A stretch of 64,000 bases of DNA, from assembly GCA_016714745.1 (NCBI GenBank), contig JADKCG010000004.1:82784-146783 (forward strand), in the 5' to 3' direction. Source of the stretch: Elusimicrobiota bacterium (lineage in GTDB: Bacteria > Elusimicrobiota > Elusimicrobia > FEN-1173). Positions 36,324 through 44,468 of this stretch are shown one piece after another. Position numbers and translations under genes: made by a program. How positions within the stretch are numbered: position 1 is the stretch's first letter; each line of letters opens with the position of its first letter. The notes beneath the pieces were generated by a model. The model saw nothing but the letters and a program-made list of their open reading frames with translations, was not told the origin of the DNA and searched no databases.

Positions 36324-37583
36324 TCAACGAGCAATGGCCTCGAACTCGATTCGGCGGAGCGCGGGCGCGGGGGGCGCCCGGTTTCCTAAGTAAAGAAAGC
36401 GCCCTTCGTTTAAATAGGAATTTTGCACTACGTAGGTTCCCACCACTTGGGCGCGCGCCAACGCCAACGCGTCGCTGTCCTTTTGGGTATCGGTCTCTTC
36501 CACGAACCCATAATTTCGGACGCGGACGTCGGGATAGCGGCGAAGAATGGATCCGAGCGCTTCAAGGGCTTCGAAAGACGTTGTTTGGAGAATAGCGCTT
36601 CCGGAGTCAAAGGTGATGGGGGGGATTTTGTTTTCGTCGATCTTGTTTTGAAGAAGGGACAGCTCTTCTTGGGCCAGGAGCGTTGGATCCAATTCGACTT
36701 CGGGTTCGTCTGAGACAAGAGGGATTTCCAAATCGGCGTCGGAAATGTCGACGTTCGGTTTCATGGGAACCCAGCTTTCGGGAAGAAAGAAACGAAGCAC
36801 CAGACTCCCCTCGAACAGTCGAAGGTCGCGGCCTTCCTCCGTGGCGTGAGAGAACCGGTGGGCCCCCACTTCAATGGACAGGTCCTGCATGTCAGAGAAA
36901 CTGAGCCTCAATCCCAGCGAAAGGCCGGCGGTCCACCCGGTGTTCGACACGCTTGGAGAGGTGGCCTCCGCGTTGTTTCGGCTTACCCCTAGGGTGGCCA
37001 GAACGTAGGGGGTCCACAGTCGTGTCCAGGGGAACTCCCGTTGGGCCCAGGCCGTGAGGGGGGACAATCGGATGTTGTTGGCGGGAGAGGTCCCTGAGCC
37101 GATGCTGTAACTGGAAAGTTGGCCGCCCACAGACCATTGGTCCGATACCTGGTATCCCAAACGTCCGCCAAAGAAAAGAGGTCGCTTGTGAGTGTCTGTG
37201 AACCCGGACGGAGAAAAAACAGACCCGCCTCCGGCTTGGAGGGCCAGAAAAACAGGAGAACTTTCTTCCGCAAAAAGGGAAGGGGCGGCGAGCCAGGGGA
37301 TGACCATTAATAAAAGAAGCAAGGCCTTCTTCCCAAAAGAAAAGGGAGGGAAGACCGTTTCCTCTGGCGGGATCGGTTTTTTGCCGAGAAGACGGCGTGT
37401 CTCGTTTAACCCGGACTTTGCAATAGGCGCGAGCACCGAGATGAAGAAGCCGGCGGCTTTTTCGACGAAAAATGCGAAAGCGTAGCGGTGTCTACGGTTG
37501 AGCGTTTTGAGGAAGAAAAAGTCCCGGACTTTTTGTGGAATGCCGTGTCCTATTGCAAAATCCGGGTTTAAGGTCGATGTCAT
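36324..37583 (-). CDS. OmpA-like outer-membrane protein with an in-frame element insertion
   Basis: 420 residues as read. Residues ~110-290 look like a beta-barrel (alternating hydrophobic strands, Gly-rich: FFGGRLGYQVSDQWSVGGQL), and ~310-410 an OmpA-like periplasmic domain (ITFDSGSAILQTTSFEALEA, then LALARAQVVGTYVV). A hydrophobic export signal, KKALLLLLMVIPWLAAPSLFAEE-like, lies at ~82-103, not at the N-terminus. ATG 37583 overlaps the pdxA stop. Between residues 5 and 60 the chain is encoded by a 157-bp mobile element plus its target duplication; removing these 54 codons restores a 366-residue protein beginning MTSTLNETRRLLG. Whether the signal still works is unclear. Confidence 0.75.
   Translation of the reverse strand: MTSTLNPDFAIGHGIPQKVRDFFFLKTLNRRHRYAFAFFVEKAAGFFISVLAPIAKSGLNETRRLLGKKPIPPEETVFPPFSFGKKALLLLLMVIPWLAAPSLFAEESSPVFLALQAGGGSVFSPSGFTDTHKRPLFFGGRLGYQVSDQWSVGGQLSSYSIGSGTSPANNIRLSPLTAWAQREFPWTRLWTPYVLATLGVSRNNAEATSPSVSNTGWTAGLSLGLRLSFSDMQDLSIEVGAHRFSHATEEGRDLRLFEGSLVLRFFLPESWVPMKPNVDISDADLEIPLVSDEPEVELDPTLLAQEELSLLQNKIDENKIPPITFDSGSAILQTTSFEALEALGSILRRYPDVRVRNYGFVEETDTQKDSDALALARAQVVGTYVVQNSYLNEGRFLYLGNRAPPAPALRRIEFEAIAR
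37405..37571 (-). mobile_element. Miniature inverted-repeat element, copy A, with TTTAA duplication
   Basis: Element body 37410-37566 (157 bp), bounded by 18-bp inverted repeats (CCCGGACTTTGCAATAGG left; right end matches with one mismatch) and flanked on both sides by TTTAA. Its inside is a long imperfect palindrome. One minus-strand frame is open and is read through as part of the OmpA-like gene. This copy differs from the other two in a short internal segment. Confidence 0.9.
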
Positions 37584-38592
37584 CGTTTGGGTTCTTTTAT
37601 CCCCGCCAATGTGAGCGCGGCAAGGCAGGCTTGAACGGTGGGTTCTGGGTCGGCTTGTTGAAAGGGGGGGCGGTTCTTTGCCAAATCGAAAGCCGTTCCG
37701 TGTCCGGGCGATGTTCGCACGAACGGCAGGCCGGCCGTCACATTGACGACCGCGCGGGGGTCGCACACCTTCAGAGGGATCATCCCCTGATCGTGATACA
37801 GCGATGCCACTAAATCATAGGATCCGGCCCGGTGGTGGGACCAGGCACTGTCCGCCGGGAGCGGTCCTTCCGCACGGATACCTTTGCGTCGGAGCGCGGC
37901 CACCGCGGGGGCGACAACGCGGCGTTCTTCACTTCCAAGAAGACCGTTGTCCCCGCGTGGGGGTTGAGACCGCAGAGGACCCAGCGGGGATGCTTCAGCC
38001 CGAGCGCTGACCGAGCCCATTGATCGGCCCGCACAACAGAATCGACGATGGCCCTCGCCGTCAAGGCTCCCGGGACCTCTTTGAGCGGCAGATGCCGTGT
38101 GACCAGCAGTGTGCGCAACGTGCCCGCCATCATGATCATCTCAACCGGCCCGGCCCCGCTGAGCGCCGCCAACATCTCCGTGTGGCCGGGATACGCGAGG
38201 CCTGCGGCTTTGAACGATTCTTTGGACACCGGACCTGTGACCACGGCGGCCACCTGACCGGATTGGGCAAGAGCGACCGCGGTTCGAACCGACTCACAGG
38301 CAGATTGCCCTCCCACTTTTTGGGCTTGACCCAGGACGAGGGTTCGAATGTTTGGATGAGGGATGTGCCAGACGTTCACTTGTCCGGGTTTTTCGGAATA
38401 GTCAGCCCAGTGGAGGAGGGGGGTCAGGCGTAGATTTTTTATTCGAACAAAATGATGGAGAACCCACGCGTCTCCCACCAGGATCGGTTTGGCTCTCCGA
38501 CGAACGCGGGGATCCAAGGCCGCCCTCACTCCCACCCAGGGCCCGCACCCGGCGGGATCTCCGAGCGTGATGGCCAGAAAAGGACGGGTCAT
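37580..38592 (-). pseudogene. pdxA: 4-hydroxythreonine-4-phosphate dehydrogenase, frameshifted
   Basis: PdxA oxidises 4-phosphohydroxythreonine in pyridoxal phosphate synthesis. The first frame from ATG 38592 shows FLAITLGDPAGCGP, VTGPVSKESFKAAG, YPGHTEMLAALSG and LNPHAG. The continuation, DNGLLGSEERRVVAP and YDLVASLYHDQGMIPLK, is in another frame that ends at 37580. The frames join if one G is added to the four-G run at about 37954-37957 (C run on the plus strand). Metal-binding His residues are preserved in both parts, so decay, if real, is very recent; a base-calling error is equally possible. Confidence 0.8.
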
Positions 38593-38685
38593 CGGGAGAT
38601 CCCTCTCTTCCTTTGCCCGCCCCGGCGCCATGCCCCTGAGAAAAAGCGAACCGGCCTCCCAACGCAATGACTTGCCATCGGATTC

Positions 38686-39918
38686 TTACAGGCCGGCCAA
38701 TTCCTCGGGAGTGATCATAATTTTCACATCGCTGGTTTTGCGTAGGCCAGCGACGTACTCTTCAAAAGCGCTCTGCTGTGAGGAGCGGAAAAGATATTCG
38801 CGAAGATCGTTTTCGGCTTGGTCGTATCGGAGGGTTGTGGCGGCTTTTTTTTCAATGACTTTGATGAGGTGGAGGCCGAACTGCGTTTCAACGATATCGG
38901 AGACTTGGCCTTCTTTAAGTGAAAAGGCCGCCTTTTCGAAAGCGGGCACCATCTGGCCGCGGGCGAAAAAGTCCAGGTCTCCCCCTTTGACCGCGGAGCC
39001 CTTGTCCACCGAGTTCTTTTCCGCCAACCCGGCGAAATCCGCTCCGTTTTTTATTTGTTTTTGCAGGTCTTCCATTTTCTTTCGGACTTTGGCTTTCTCT
39101 TCCGGAGACGCTTTTTCCCATCCGGTGGGTTGACCCTGGTCGTTTGTGACGCTCAGAAGAATGTGGCGTGCGTGCACCTGTTCGGCCGTCATCCGGCCGA
39201 AATATTTCGCCATGGATTCCAGGTCTTTCGCGGCTTCTGGGGAAAGGCCGGAAACCTCTTTGCCCGCTAACTTGGCGCTCAGTTGGGCGAAGAGGTTTTT
39301 GACGGCGTCATCCGAAGGGGGTTTCACCCGTTCTCGCACAATTTCAGAAGAGAGTTGAACGACGCTGAGTTGGTCGCGGATCCGATCGTTAAATTTCTTT
39401 GCGTCGATTCCCTCCTTGGCCAATTCGCTTTTGAATGTCGCTTCGGCTTCTTTTGTGGCCGCAGGGTTAGATTGGGAGAGTTCTTTCCACGCCGCCGCCA
39501 GGTCCGGAGTGCCATCGCCGTTCTCCCCCTGGGCGGCCATTTGGCGGCGAACGATGATTTGAAGGTCTTTGCGGCCGTTCTCGGGCAGAAAGCGGGCTTT
39601 GACTTGCAAAATGCCGTTTTCTAAATCCCGTTGAGGAACTCGAATCTTGCGTTTCTTGGCCTCTGCTTGCAAAACTTTGTCATCAATCATTTGGTCGAAA
39701 ATTTTTTGTCGGGCGAATTTCTTCGTTTCCTCGTTGAGCCCTTCGGGTGTGCCGTTCTCTTTTTGTTGGTCTTGAAAAGCCTCCCAATTCTTTTGCAAAT
39801 CCGAGAGGAGAATCGTTTCGCCGTCAACGATGGCGATGGGCCGGTTGGTCAATTTCGCGGCGGTTAACGGGCCAACCGCGATGAAACAGAGGGCGAGGAA
39901 AAACATATTTTTATTCAA
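38686..39918 (-). CDS. Periplasmic peptidyl-prolyl isomerase (SurA/PrsA-like parvulin)
   Basis: 411 residues from a TTG start at 39918, which has CAGGAGG eight bases upstream. A signal peptide (FFLALCFIAVGPLTAAK) is followed by a SurA_N-like helical domain (residues ~30-240) and one parvulin domain (~250-375) with VHARHILLSV, FAGLAEKNSVDKGS, GGDLDFFARGQMVPAFEKAA and FGLHLIKVIEKK. It should help outer-membrane proteins fold. A second parvulin gene lies upstream on the same strand. Confidence 0.85.
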   Translation of the reverse strand: MNKNMFFLALCFIAVGPLTAAKLTNRPIAIVDGETILLSDLQKNWEAFQDQQKENGTPEGLNEETKKFARQKIFDQMIDDKVLQAEAKKRKIRVPQRDLENGILQVKARFLPENGRKDLQIIVRRQMAAQGENGDGTPDLAAAWKELSQSNPAATKEAEATFKSELAKEGIDAKKFNDRIRDQLSVVQLSSEIVRERVKPPSDDAVKNLFAQLSAKLAGKEVSGLSPEAAKDLESMAKYFGRMTAEQVHARHILLSVTNDQGQPTGWEKASPEEKAKVRKKMEDLQKQIKNGADFAGLAEKNSVDKGSAVKGGDLDFFARGQMVPAFEKAAFSLKEGQVSDIVETQFGLHLIKVIEKKAATTLRYDQAENDLREYLFRSSQQSAFEEYVAGLRKTSDVKIMITPEELAGL

Positions 39919-40156
39919 CGGGAATACCTCCTGAGGATGGTTAAAATTGACTCCCAATGGGCTCTCTTATGAAAAACGAGGGCCGCGCAAACCGTTCATG
40001 CCGCGGACTGGGGAAGATCCAGGGGTCGACAATGTTTCTTCACTGCCGCCGACCAAACGGCTCCCAGGCTTTGGCCCAGAACGCACATTCTAATAAAATT
40101 AGCGTTTCAAATATATCATATTGCCTGGGGATTCTGATCGGTTTCCCACCGGCTGA
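39919..40156. other. Intergenic stretch upstream of the parvulin gene
   Basis: No gene is evident. It contains the ribosome binding site of the parvulin gene (near 39927-39934) and an AT-rich part (40090-40125) with TATATTTG-like sequences that could hold its promoter. The next copy of the miniature element follows at 40157. Confidence 0.4.
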
Positions 40157-40323
40157 TTCAACCCGGATTTTGCGATAGGACACGGCATTCGACGAAGAAT
40201 CCGGGACTTTTTCTTCCTCAAAACGCTCAACCGTAGACACCGCTACGCTTTCGCGTTTTTCGTCGAAAAAGCCGCCGGCTTCTTCATCTCGGTGCTCGCG
40301 CCTATTGCAAAGTCCGGGTTCAA
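40157..40323 (+). mobile_element. Miniature inverted-repeat element, copy B, with TTCAA duplication
   Basis: Element body 40162-40318, exactly 157 bp, opposite in orientation to copies A and C. Ends CCCGGATTTTGCGATAGG and CCTATTGCAAAGTCCGGG; TTCAA on both sides. The same frame is open, here on the plus strand. It sits between two parvulin genes and breaks neither. Confidence 0.92.
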
Positions 40324-40378
40324 CGAGCAGAGGAAAGGGTGTGTCTCTTTGAAATAGAGGAAAAAACCGGTTAAGAAA

Positions 40379-41275
40379 TTAGCGCGGTTCGGGCTTTTTT
40401 TCCAGCGGTGCGCTGTCGGTTGTTGAGGGGAACACAATGTCTTGTAAATGTTCGTTGTTCACCTGAACGCTGTGGCGTTGTCGAATCGTTTCGAACCACT
40501 TGTGGAGTTTGCGACTTTCCAGGGCCTGGCGGAGACGGGTTTTCATAGCGTCGTCGAGCGGGCGGGCCGACAGAGGTCGCTCGTCCCCTCGGCGTATGAT
40601 GTGGAACCCGTAGGGGGAGACCACCACGTCGGAAGTGTCTCCTTTCTTCATGGAAAAAAGCGCGGTCTCGAATTCGGGGACCAGTGAACCGGGCAAGAGA
40701 TACCCTGCGTCTCCACCTTTCTCTGCCGAAGGGGTGTCTTCGGAATGGGCCTTGGCCAAGGCGTCAAATTTTTCTCCGGCCGCGATTTTTTTTCGGATGT
40801 TTTCGGCCAGGGTGCGGTCGCTGACTAAAATGTGCGCCGCGCGCACCTCTTTCTCGGTTTCCCAAAAAGATCGAACATCCGCGTCGCTGATCTTGAGCGG
40901 ACCGTTTTTTAGCGTTTTGGTGTATTGCCCCACCAACAGACGTTCCCGTTCCTCAAAATAACGTTCCCGAAGTCGTTTCTTCTGTTCTTTGAATTGTTCG
41001 CCCAGATCGGACAAAAGCATTTTTGTCTCGCTGTCGCGGGGTTTGGATTCCACTTCCGCCAGGATGATCTTCCGTCGCACCAACAGTTCCAAAAGTTCTT
41101 TCCTCCCGGCGGGGGTGCGAAGGTAGGTCTGGCTGGTGAAAGGAACACCCGCGATCTCTTTTTTGAAATCGGCGGCCGTCACGGAATGGGGCCCCACCTG
41201 GGCCAAGACAGGATCTTTTTCCCCGCAGGCTTGGCCGAGGAAAAGAGGAAGAACGAACCACAGGGGTGTGCGCAT
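40379..41275 (-). CDS. Parvulin-type peptidyl-prolyl isomerase lipoprotein (PrsA-like)
   Basis: 298 residues. The lipobox is FLGQACGE, giving lipid attachment at about residue 17. A helical N-terminal domain is followed by a parvulin domain (~150-245) with VRAAHILVSDR, FDALAKAHSEDTPSAEKGG and SPYGFHIIRRGDERP. Start ATG 41275. It stands ten bases after the broken end of mfd on the same strand. A foldase on the membrane surface is the likely role. Confidence 0.85.
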   Translation of the reverse strand: MRTPLWFVLPLFLGQACGEKDPVLAQVGPHSVTAADFKKEIAGVPFTSQTYLRTPAGRKELLELLVRRKIILAEVESKPRDSETKMLLSDLGEQFKEQKKRLRERYFEERERLLVGQYTKTLKNGPLKISDADVRSFWETEKEVRAAHILVSDRTLAENIRKKIAAGEKFDALAKAHSEDTPSAEKGGDAGYLLPGSLVPEFETALFSMKKGDTSDVVVSPYGFHIIRRGDERPLSARPLDDAMKTRLRQALESRKLHKWFETIRQRHSVQVNNEHLQDIVFPSTTDSAPLEKKPEPR

Positions 41276-41285
41276 GGGGGCATTC

Positions 41286-41803
41286 CTATCCCCTTTCCAT
41301 TCCACTGTCCAGCGGGAGGGAGGAGAGAAACGCGGTGGTCCATCCCACCACGTCGGCGGGGAGGGGTTCTTCAAAACGCATTCCGAAGGGGGGGCCGGGG
41401 AGAAACGAAAATCGGGGCTTGAATTCTTCCGTCAACCGAAAGAGGGAGGGGGAATCCAACACCACGCCCTCCTCGAACCGAATCTCCAGGCCCCCTTTGG
41501 CCATCCCCATGTGGATCACCCGGCGGGACCGCGCGGCGTGACGGAGCCGGGCCACGTCAAAAAGCCGTCGGGCGGGTTCCGGCATCCGACCACAGCGGTC
41601 TTCCAATTCGGCCGATAAAGAGTCGAGATCTTCCCTCGAGCGTCGAGCAGGCGTTTGTAAAATATGACTCGGTCGGATTCGGAAGGAAGATACGTTTCCG
41701 GCAGATAGGCGGAAACCGGGATTTCTATGGCCGGGTCGGTCCTGTTTGAACCGTGGGAGACAGATCCCTGGGGCCAGAACCGCCCTTTTTCTGATGTTCA
41801 ATT
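41286..41803 (-). pseudogene. Decayed C-terminal domain of mfd
   Basis: Directly after the mfd stop, the sequence still encodes the family's C-terminal domain but in at least three frames: LLTDEIEHQKKGGSG, then IPVSAYLPETYLPSESDR with YKRLLDAR, then SREDLDSLSAELEDRCGR and MPEPARRLFDVARLRHAA. The first shift fits loss of two bases in a TTATAT-like spot near 41820. This is the regulatory D7 domain that holds Mfd in a closed state. It is not translated as one chain here. Confidence 0.7.
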
Positions 41804-44440
41804 TCATCGGTCAGAAGCCGACCATAAATCCAGACCCACGGCGTTGACGTAGCCGTGTTGTTCGGGGCCCAACAGGTTTCCGGCGCCGCGGATCTCCATG
41901 TCCCGCATGGCGAGCTTGAACCCGGACCCCAGGGAAGCGAATTCTTTGAGCGCGGAGAGCCGCTTTTGGGCTTCTTCGGTCAGGTCCGCGTCTTTTGAAT
42001 AAAAAAGCATGCAATAGGCTTTCATTCGTTCCCGGCCCACCCGGCCCCGCAACTGGTAAAGTTGGGCCAGACCGAAGTCTTCCGCTTCTTCCACCACCAA
42101 GGTATTCACCGTGGGGATGTCGAGGCCGGACTCGATGATGCTGGTGGCCAGAAGAATGTCGTATTTTCGGTGAAGGAAATCCCACATGATTTTTTCCAAT
42201 TCCGACCCTGACATTTGGCCGTGGGCCAAGGCGATCTGGGCGGTGAGCCCATGGTCCCGCAGGGTGTCCGTTAACCATTGGCGGCGTTTCTCAATGGATT
42301 TGACACGGTTGTGAACGTAAAACACTTGCCCGCCGCGTCTCAGTTCCTGTTCCACGGAGGCCACCACCATTTTGGGGTCGAAGGGCCCCACATGGGTCCC
42401 GATGGGAAGCCGCCCTTCCGGCGGTGTTTCAATCACCGAGAGTCCTTTGAGCCCCCCCAGGGCTTGCCCCATGGTGCGAGGAATGGGTGTGGCGGAAAGG
42501 GCCAAGACGTCCACCACGTCGCGGAAAGCCCGGATCTTTTCTTTCTGTTTCACCCCGAACCGATGCTCTTCATCAATAATCACGAGCCCGAGATCTTTGA
42601 ACGCCACGTCTTTTGAAAGAAGCCGGTGTGTGCCGATCACGATGTCTACGACGCCGCGCCGAACCTCTTCAATGGCCACTTTTTGTTCCCCCGGTTTGCC
42701 GAACCGGGAAAGCACCGCCACTTTCACCGGATAATCGGCAAACCTCTCGCGGAAATTTCGCCCGTGCTGTTCAGCGAGAATCGTGGTTGGGACAAGAACC
42801 CCCACCTGTTTGCCGGCGCTGACCGCCTTAAACGCCGCGCGCATCGCGACCTCGGTTTTGCCATATCCCACGTCGCCGCAAACCACTCGGTCCATGGGGA
42901 TCGGACTCATCATGTCGCGCCGGGTTTCTTCGATGGCTCGGGCTTGGTCGGGGGTGAGGTCGTAGAGGAATGAATCTCCGAATTCCTTTTCCATGTGGGT
43001 GTCGGAGGGAAACGAGAACCCCTGGGTTTGAGCTCGCCGGGCGGCCCGGGCCAAGAGTTCCCGGGCGAGCTCCGCCACGGCTTTTTCCACCTCGGCCCGC
43101 GTGCGGTCCCAGGAGGCCGTATCCAAAGAGGAGAGAACGGGGCGTTTTCCCTCGGTGCCCACAAACTTGCGCACCTGGCGGAATTCAAAGAGGGGAACAA
43201 AGACCCGGTCTCCGCCTTTGTATTCCAGTCGAAGGTAGTCGGCTTCCATGTTGGCGGCGGTTTTTCGTTCCAGGGCCATGTACCGCCCGATTCCGAACTG
43301 TTCGTGCACGACATAATCGCCCTTCCGAAGTTCCGACACGCCTTGGAGGGCCGTGCCTCCCGTGAATTTGGGAAGTCTCAGTCGACGGCGAACGCGGCCA
43401 AACAGTTCTCCGTTCGCCAAAACCGCCAGATGTTTTTCGTTGTCCAGAAACCCGCGGGTCAACGGCCCCAGGGGAAGATCCAGGCGCCCGTCTTCAAAGG
43501 GTTTGGCCAATGTTCGGTCTTGTTCCAGTAAAATTTCTTCCATCCGTTCTTGTTCGCCGGTGTTGTGGCAAAAAATGTTGACGGTCCATCCGCTCTCAAC
43601 CCAGGCGCGGATTTCTTTAACCAAGAGGCCCATGTTCCCCGCGATGGGGGGCGGCGGGGCGTACGGGAGAGGGGTGGGGAAACTCCCCAGGGGGTCATGA
43701 ACGATGCGCGCCCCGTCCCACCGTATCGGATGGTTTCGAGAAGGGTGCGATTCAAAAAGAGTGCCTTCAGGGCCCAGGTAGTCCAGCAGTGAAGAATATG
43801 AGGAAAGCGGAGCGGAATCTTCTGTCGCGTGGGGTTCCCGTGGAATGGGATTGCCGGGAAGTTGGGCGGGCCGGACTTCGATTTCCGTGACCCGGTCGGA
43901 GGAGCGTTGGGTGGAAAGATCGATTTTTCGTATGGATTCGATCTGGTCGTAGGGCCACAGGGTTCGCAACGGACCCTCCCATCCGGGGGACCAGAGATCC
44001 ATCACTTCCCCGCGCACGGCCACTTCGCCGGGTTGTTCCACCGTGTCTACTCGCTCATAGCCGTGGGTTAAAAGGTGGGCGAAAAAATCTTCCCGGTTCA
44101 ATCGGTCTCCCCACTTGATCGTGCGGTGATCCGCCGAAAAAACAGGGAGAGGCGGGAGGGGGACGGTTAAGGAATCTCGGGCGGCAAACAAAACCTGGGC
44201 GAGTCCGCGGGACCATTGGGAGAGGGCGGTCAGACGCTCTTCGTCTTCTTCCGAAAAAAATGCGGCGCGCGAAGGGGAAGAGGGATTCTGCCAGCGTTCC
44301 AGGGCTTGGTAATCATCGAAGAGCGTCCCGGCGGTTTCTTCTGTTGAGGTCAGGACCAGAAGGCGGCCTCTTCCGTTTTGAAGAATCCACCAGGCTTCTG
44401 ACCCGCCCGGGAGAGGGCCGATGGATGTATTATTCGTCAT
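41804..44440 (-). CDS. mfd: Transcription-repair coupling factor, C-terminally shortened
   Basis: 878 residues from ATG 44440, shorter than the usual ~1100. Present are a UvrB-like N-terminal part, the RNA-polymerase-interaction domain (KGDYVVHEQFGIGRYMALE, about residue 373), the helicase motifs (GDVGYGKTEVAMRAA ~518, LVIIDEEHRFGVKQ ~617, SATPIPRTM) and LYQLRGRVGRERM ~795 near the TRG motif. Mfd removes stalled RNA polymerase and recruits UvrA. The frame stops at GLDLWSASDR, where the C-terminal domain should begin; the remains of that domain follow in other frames. Confidence 0.88.
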   Translation of the reverse strand: MTNNTSIGPLPGGSEAWWILQNGRGRLLVLTSTEETAGTLFDDYQALERWQNPSSPSRAAFFSEEDEERLTALSQWSRGLAQVLFAARDSLTVPLPPLPVFSADHRTIKWGDRLNREDFFAHLLTHGYERVDTVEQPGEVAVRGEVMDLWSPGWEGPLRTLWPYDQIESIRKIDLSTQRSSDRVTEIEVRPAQLPGNPIPREPHATEDSAPLSSYSSLLDYLGPEGTLFESHPSRNHPIRWDGARIVHDPLGSFPTPLPYAPPPPIAGNMGLLVKEIRAWVESGWTVNIFCHNTGEQERMEEILLEQDRTLAKPFEDGRLDLPLGPLTRGFLDNEKHLAVLANGELFGRVRRRLRLPKFTGGTALQGVSELRKGDYVVHEQFGIGRYMALERKTAANMEADYLRLEYKGGDRVFVPLFEFRQVRKFVGTEGKRPVLSSLDTASWDRTRAEVEKAVAELARELLARAARRAQTQGFSFPSDTHMEKEFGDSFLYDLTPDQARAIEETRRDMMSPIPMDRVVCGDVGYGKTEVAMRAAFKAVSAGKQVGVLVPTTILAEQHGRNFRERFADYPVKVAVLSRFGKPGEQKVAIEEVRRGVVDIVIGTHRLLSKDVAFKDLGLVIIDEEHRFGVKQKEKIRAFRDVVDVLALSATPIPRTMGQALGGLKGLSVIETPPEGRLPIGTHVGPFDPKMVVASVEQELRRGGQVFYVHNRVKSIEKRRQWLTDTLRDHGLTAQIALAHGQMSGSELEKIMWDFLHRKYDILLATSIIESGLDIPTVNTLVVEEAEDFGLAQLYQLRGRVGRERMKAYCMLFYSKDADLTEEAQKRLSALKEFASLGSGFKLAMRDMEIRGAGNLLGPEQHGYVNAVGLDLWSASDR

Positions 44441-44468
44441 TAAAACAGTCAATGGTGGGGATGTGTCT

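Noticed and set aside
37810..38667. Longer pdxA start at 38667
   Set aside because: The residues before ATG 38592 do not look like PdxA, and the family start (FLAITLGDPAG) follows the chosen ATG directly.
36683..39270. Plus-strand frames of 70-214 codons opposite the OmpA-like, pdxA and parvulin genes
   Set aside because: They are open only because of GC-rich codon use on the other strand; they have no start context and no family features.
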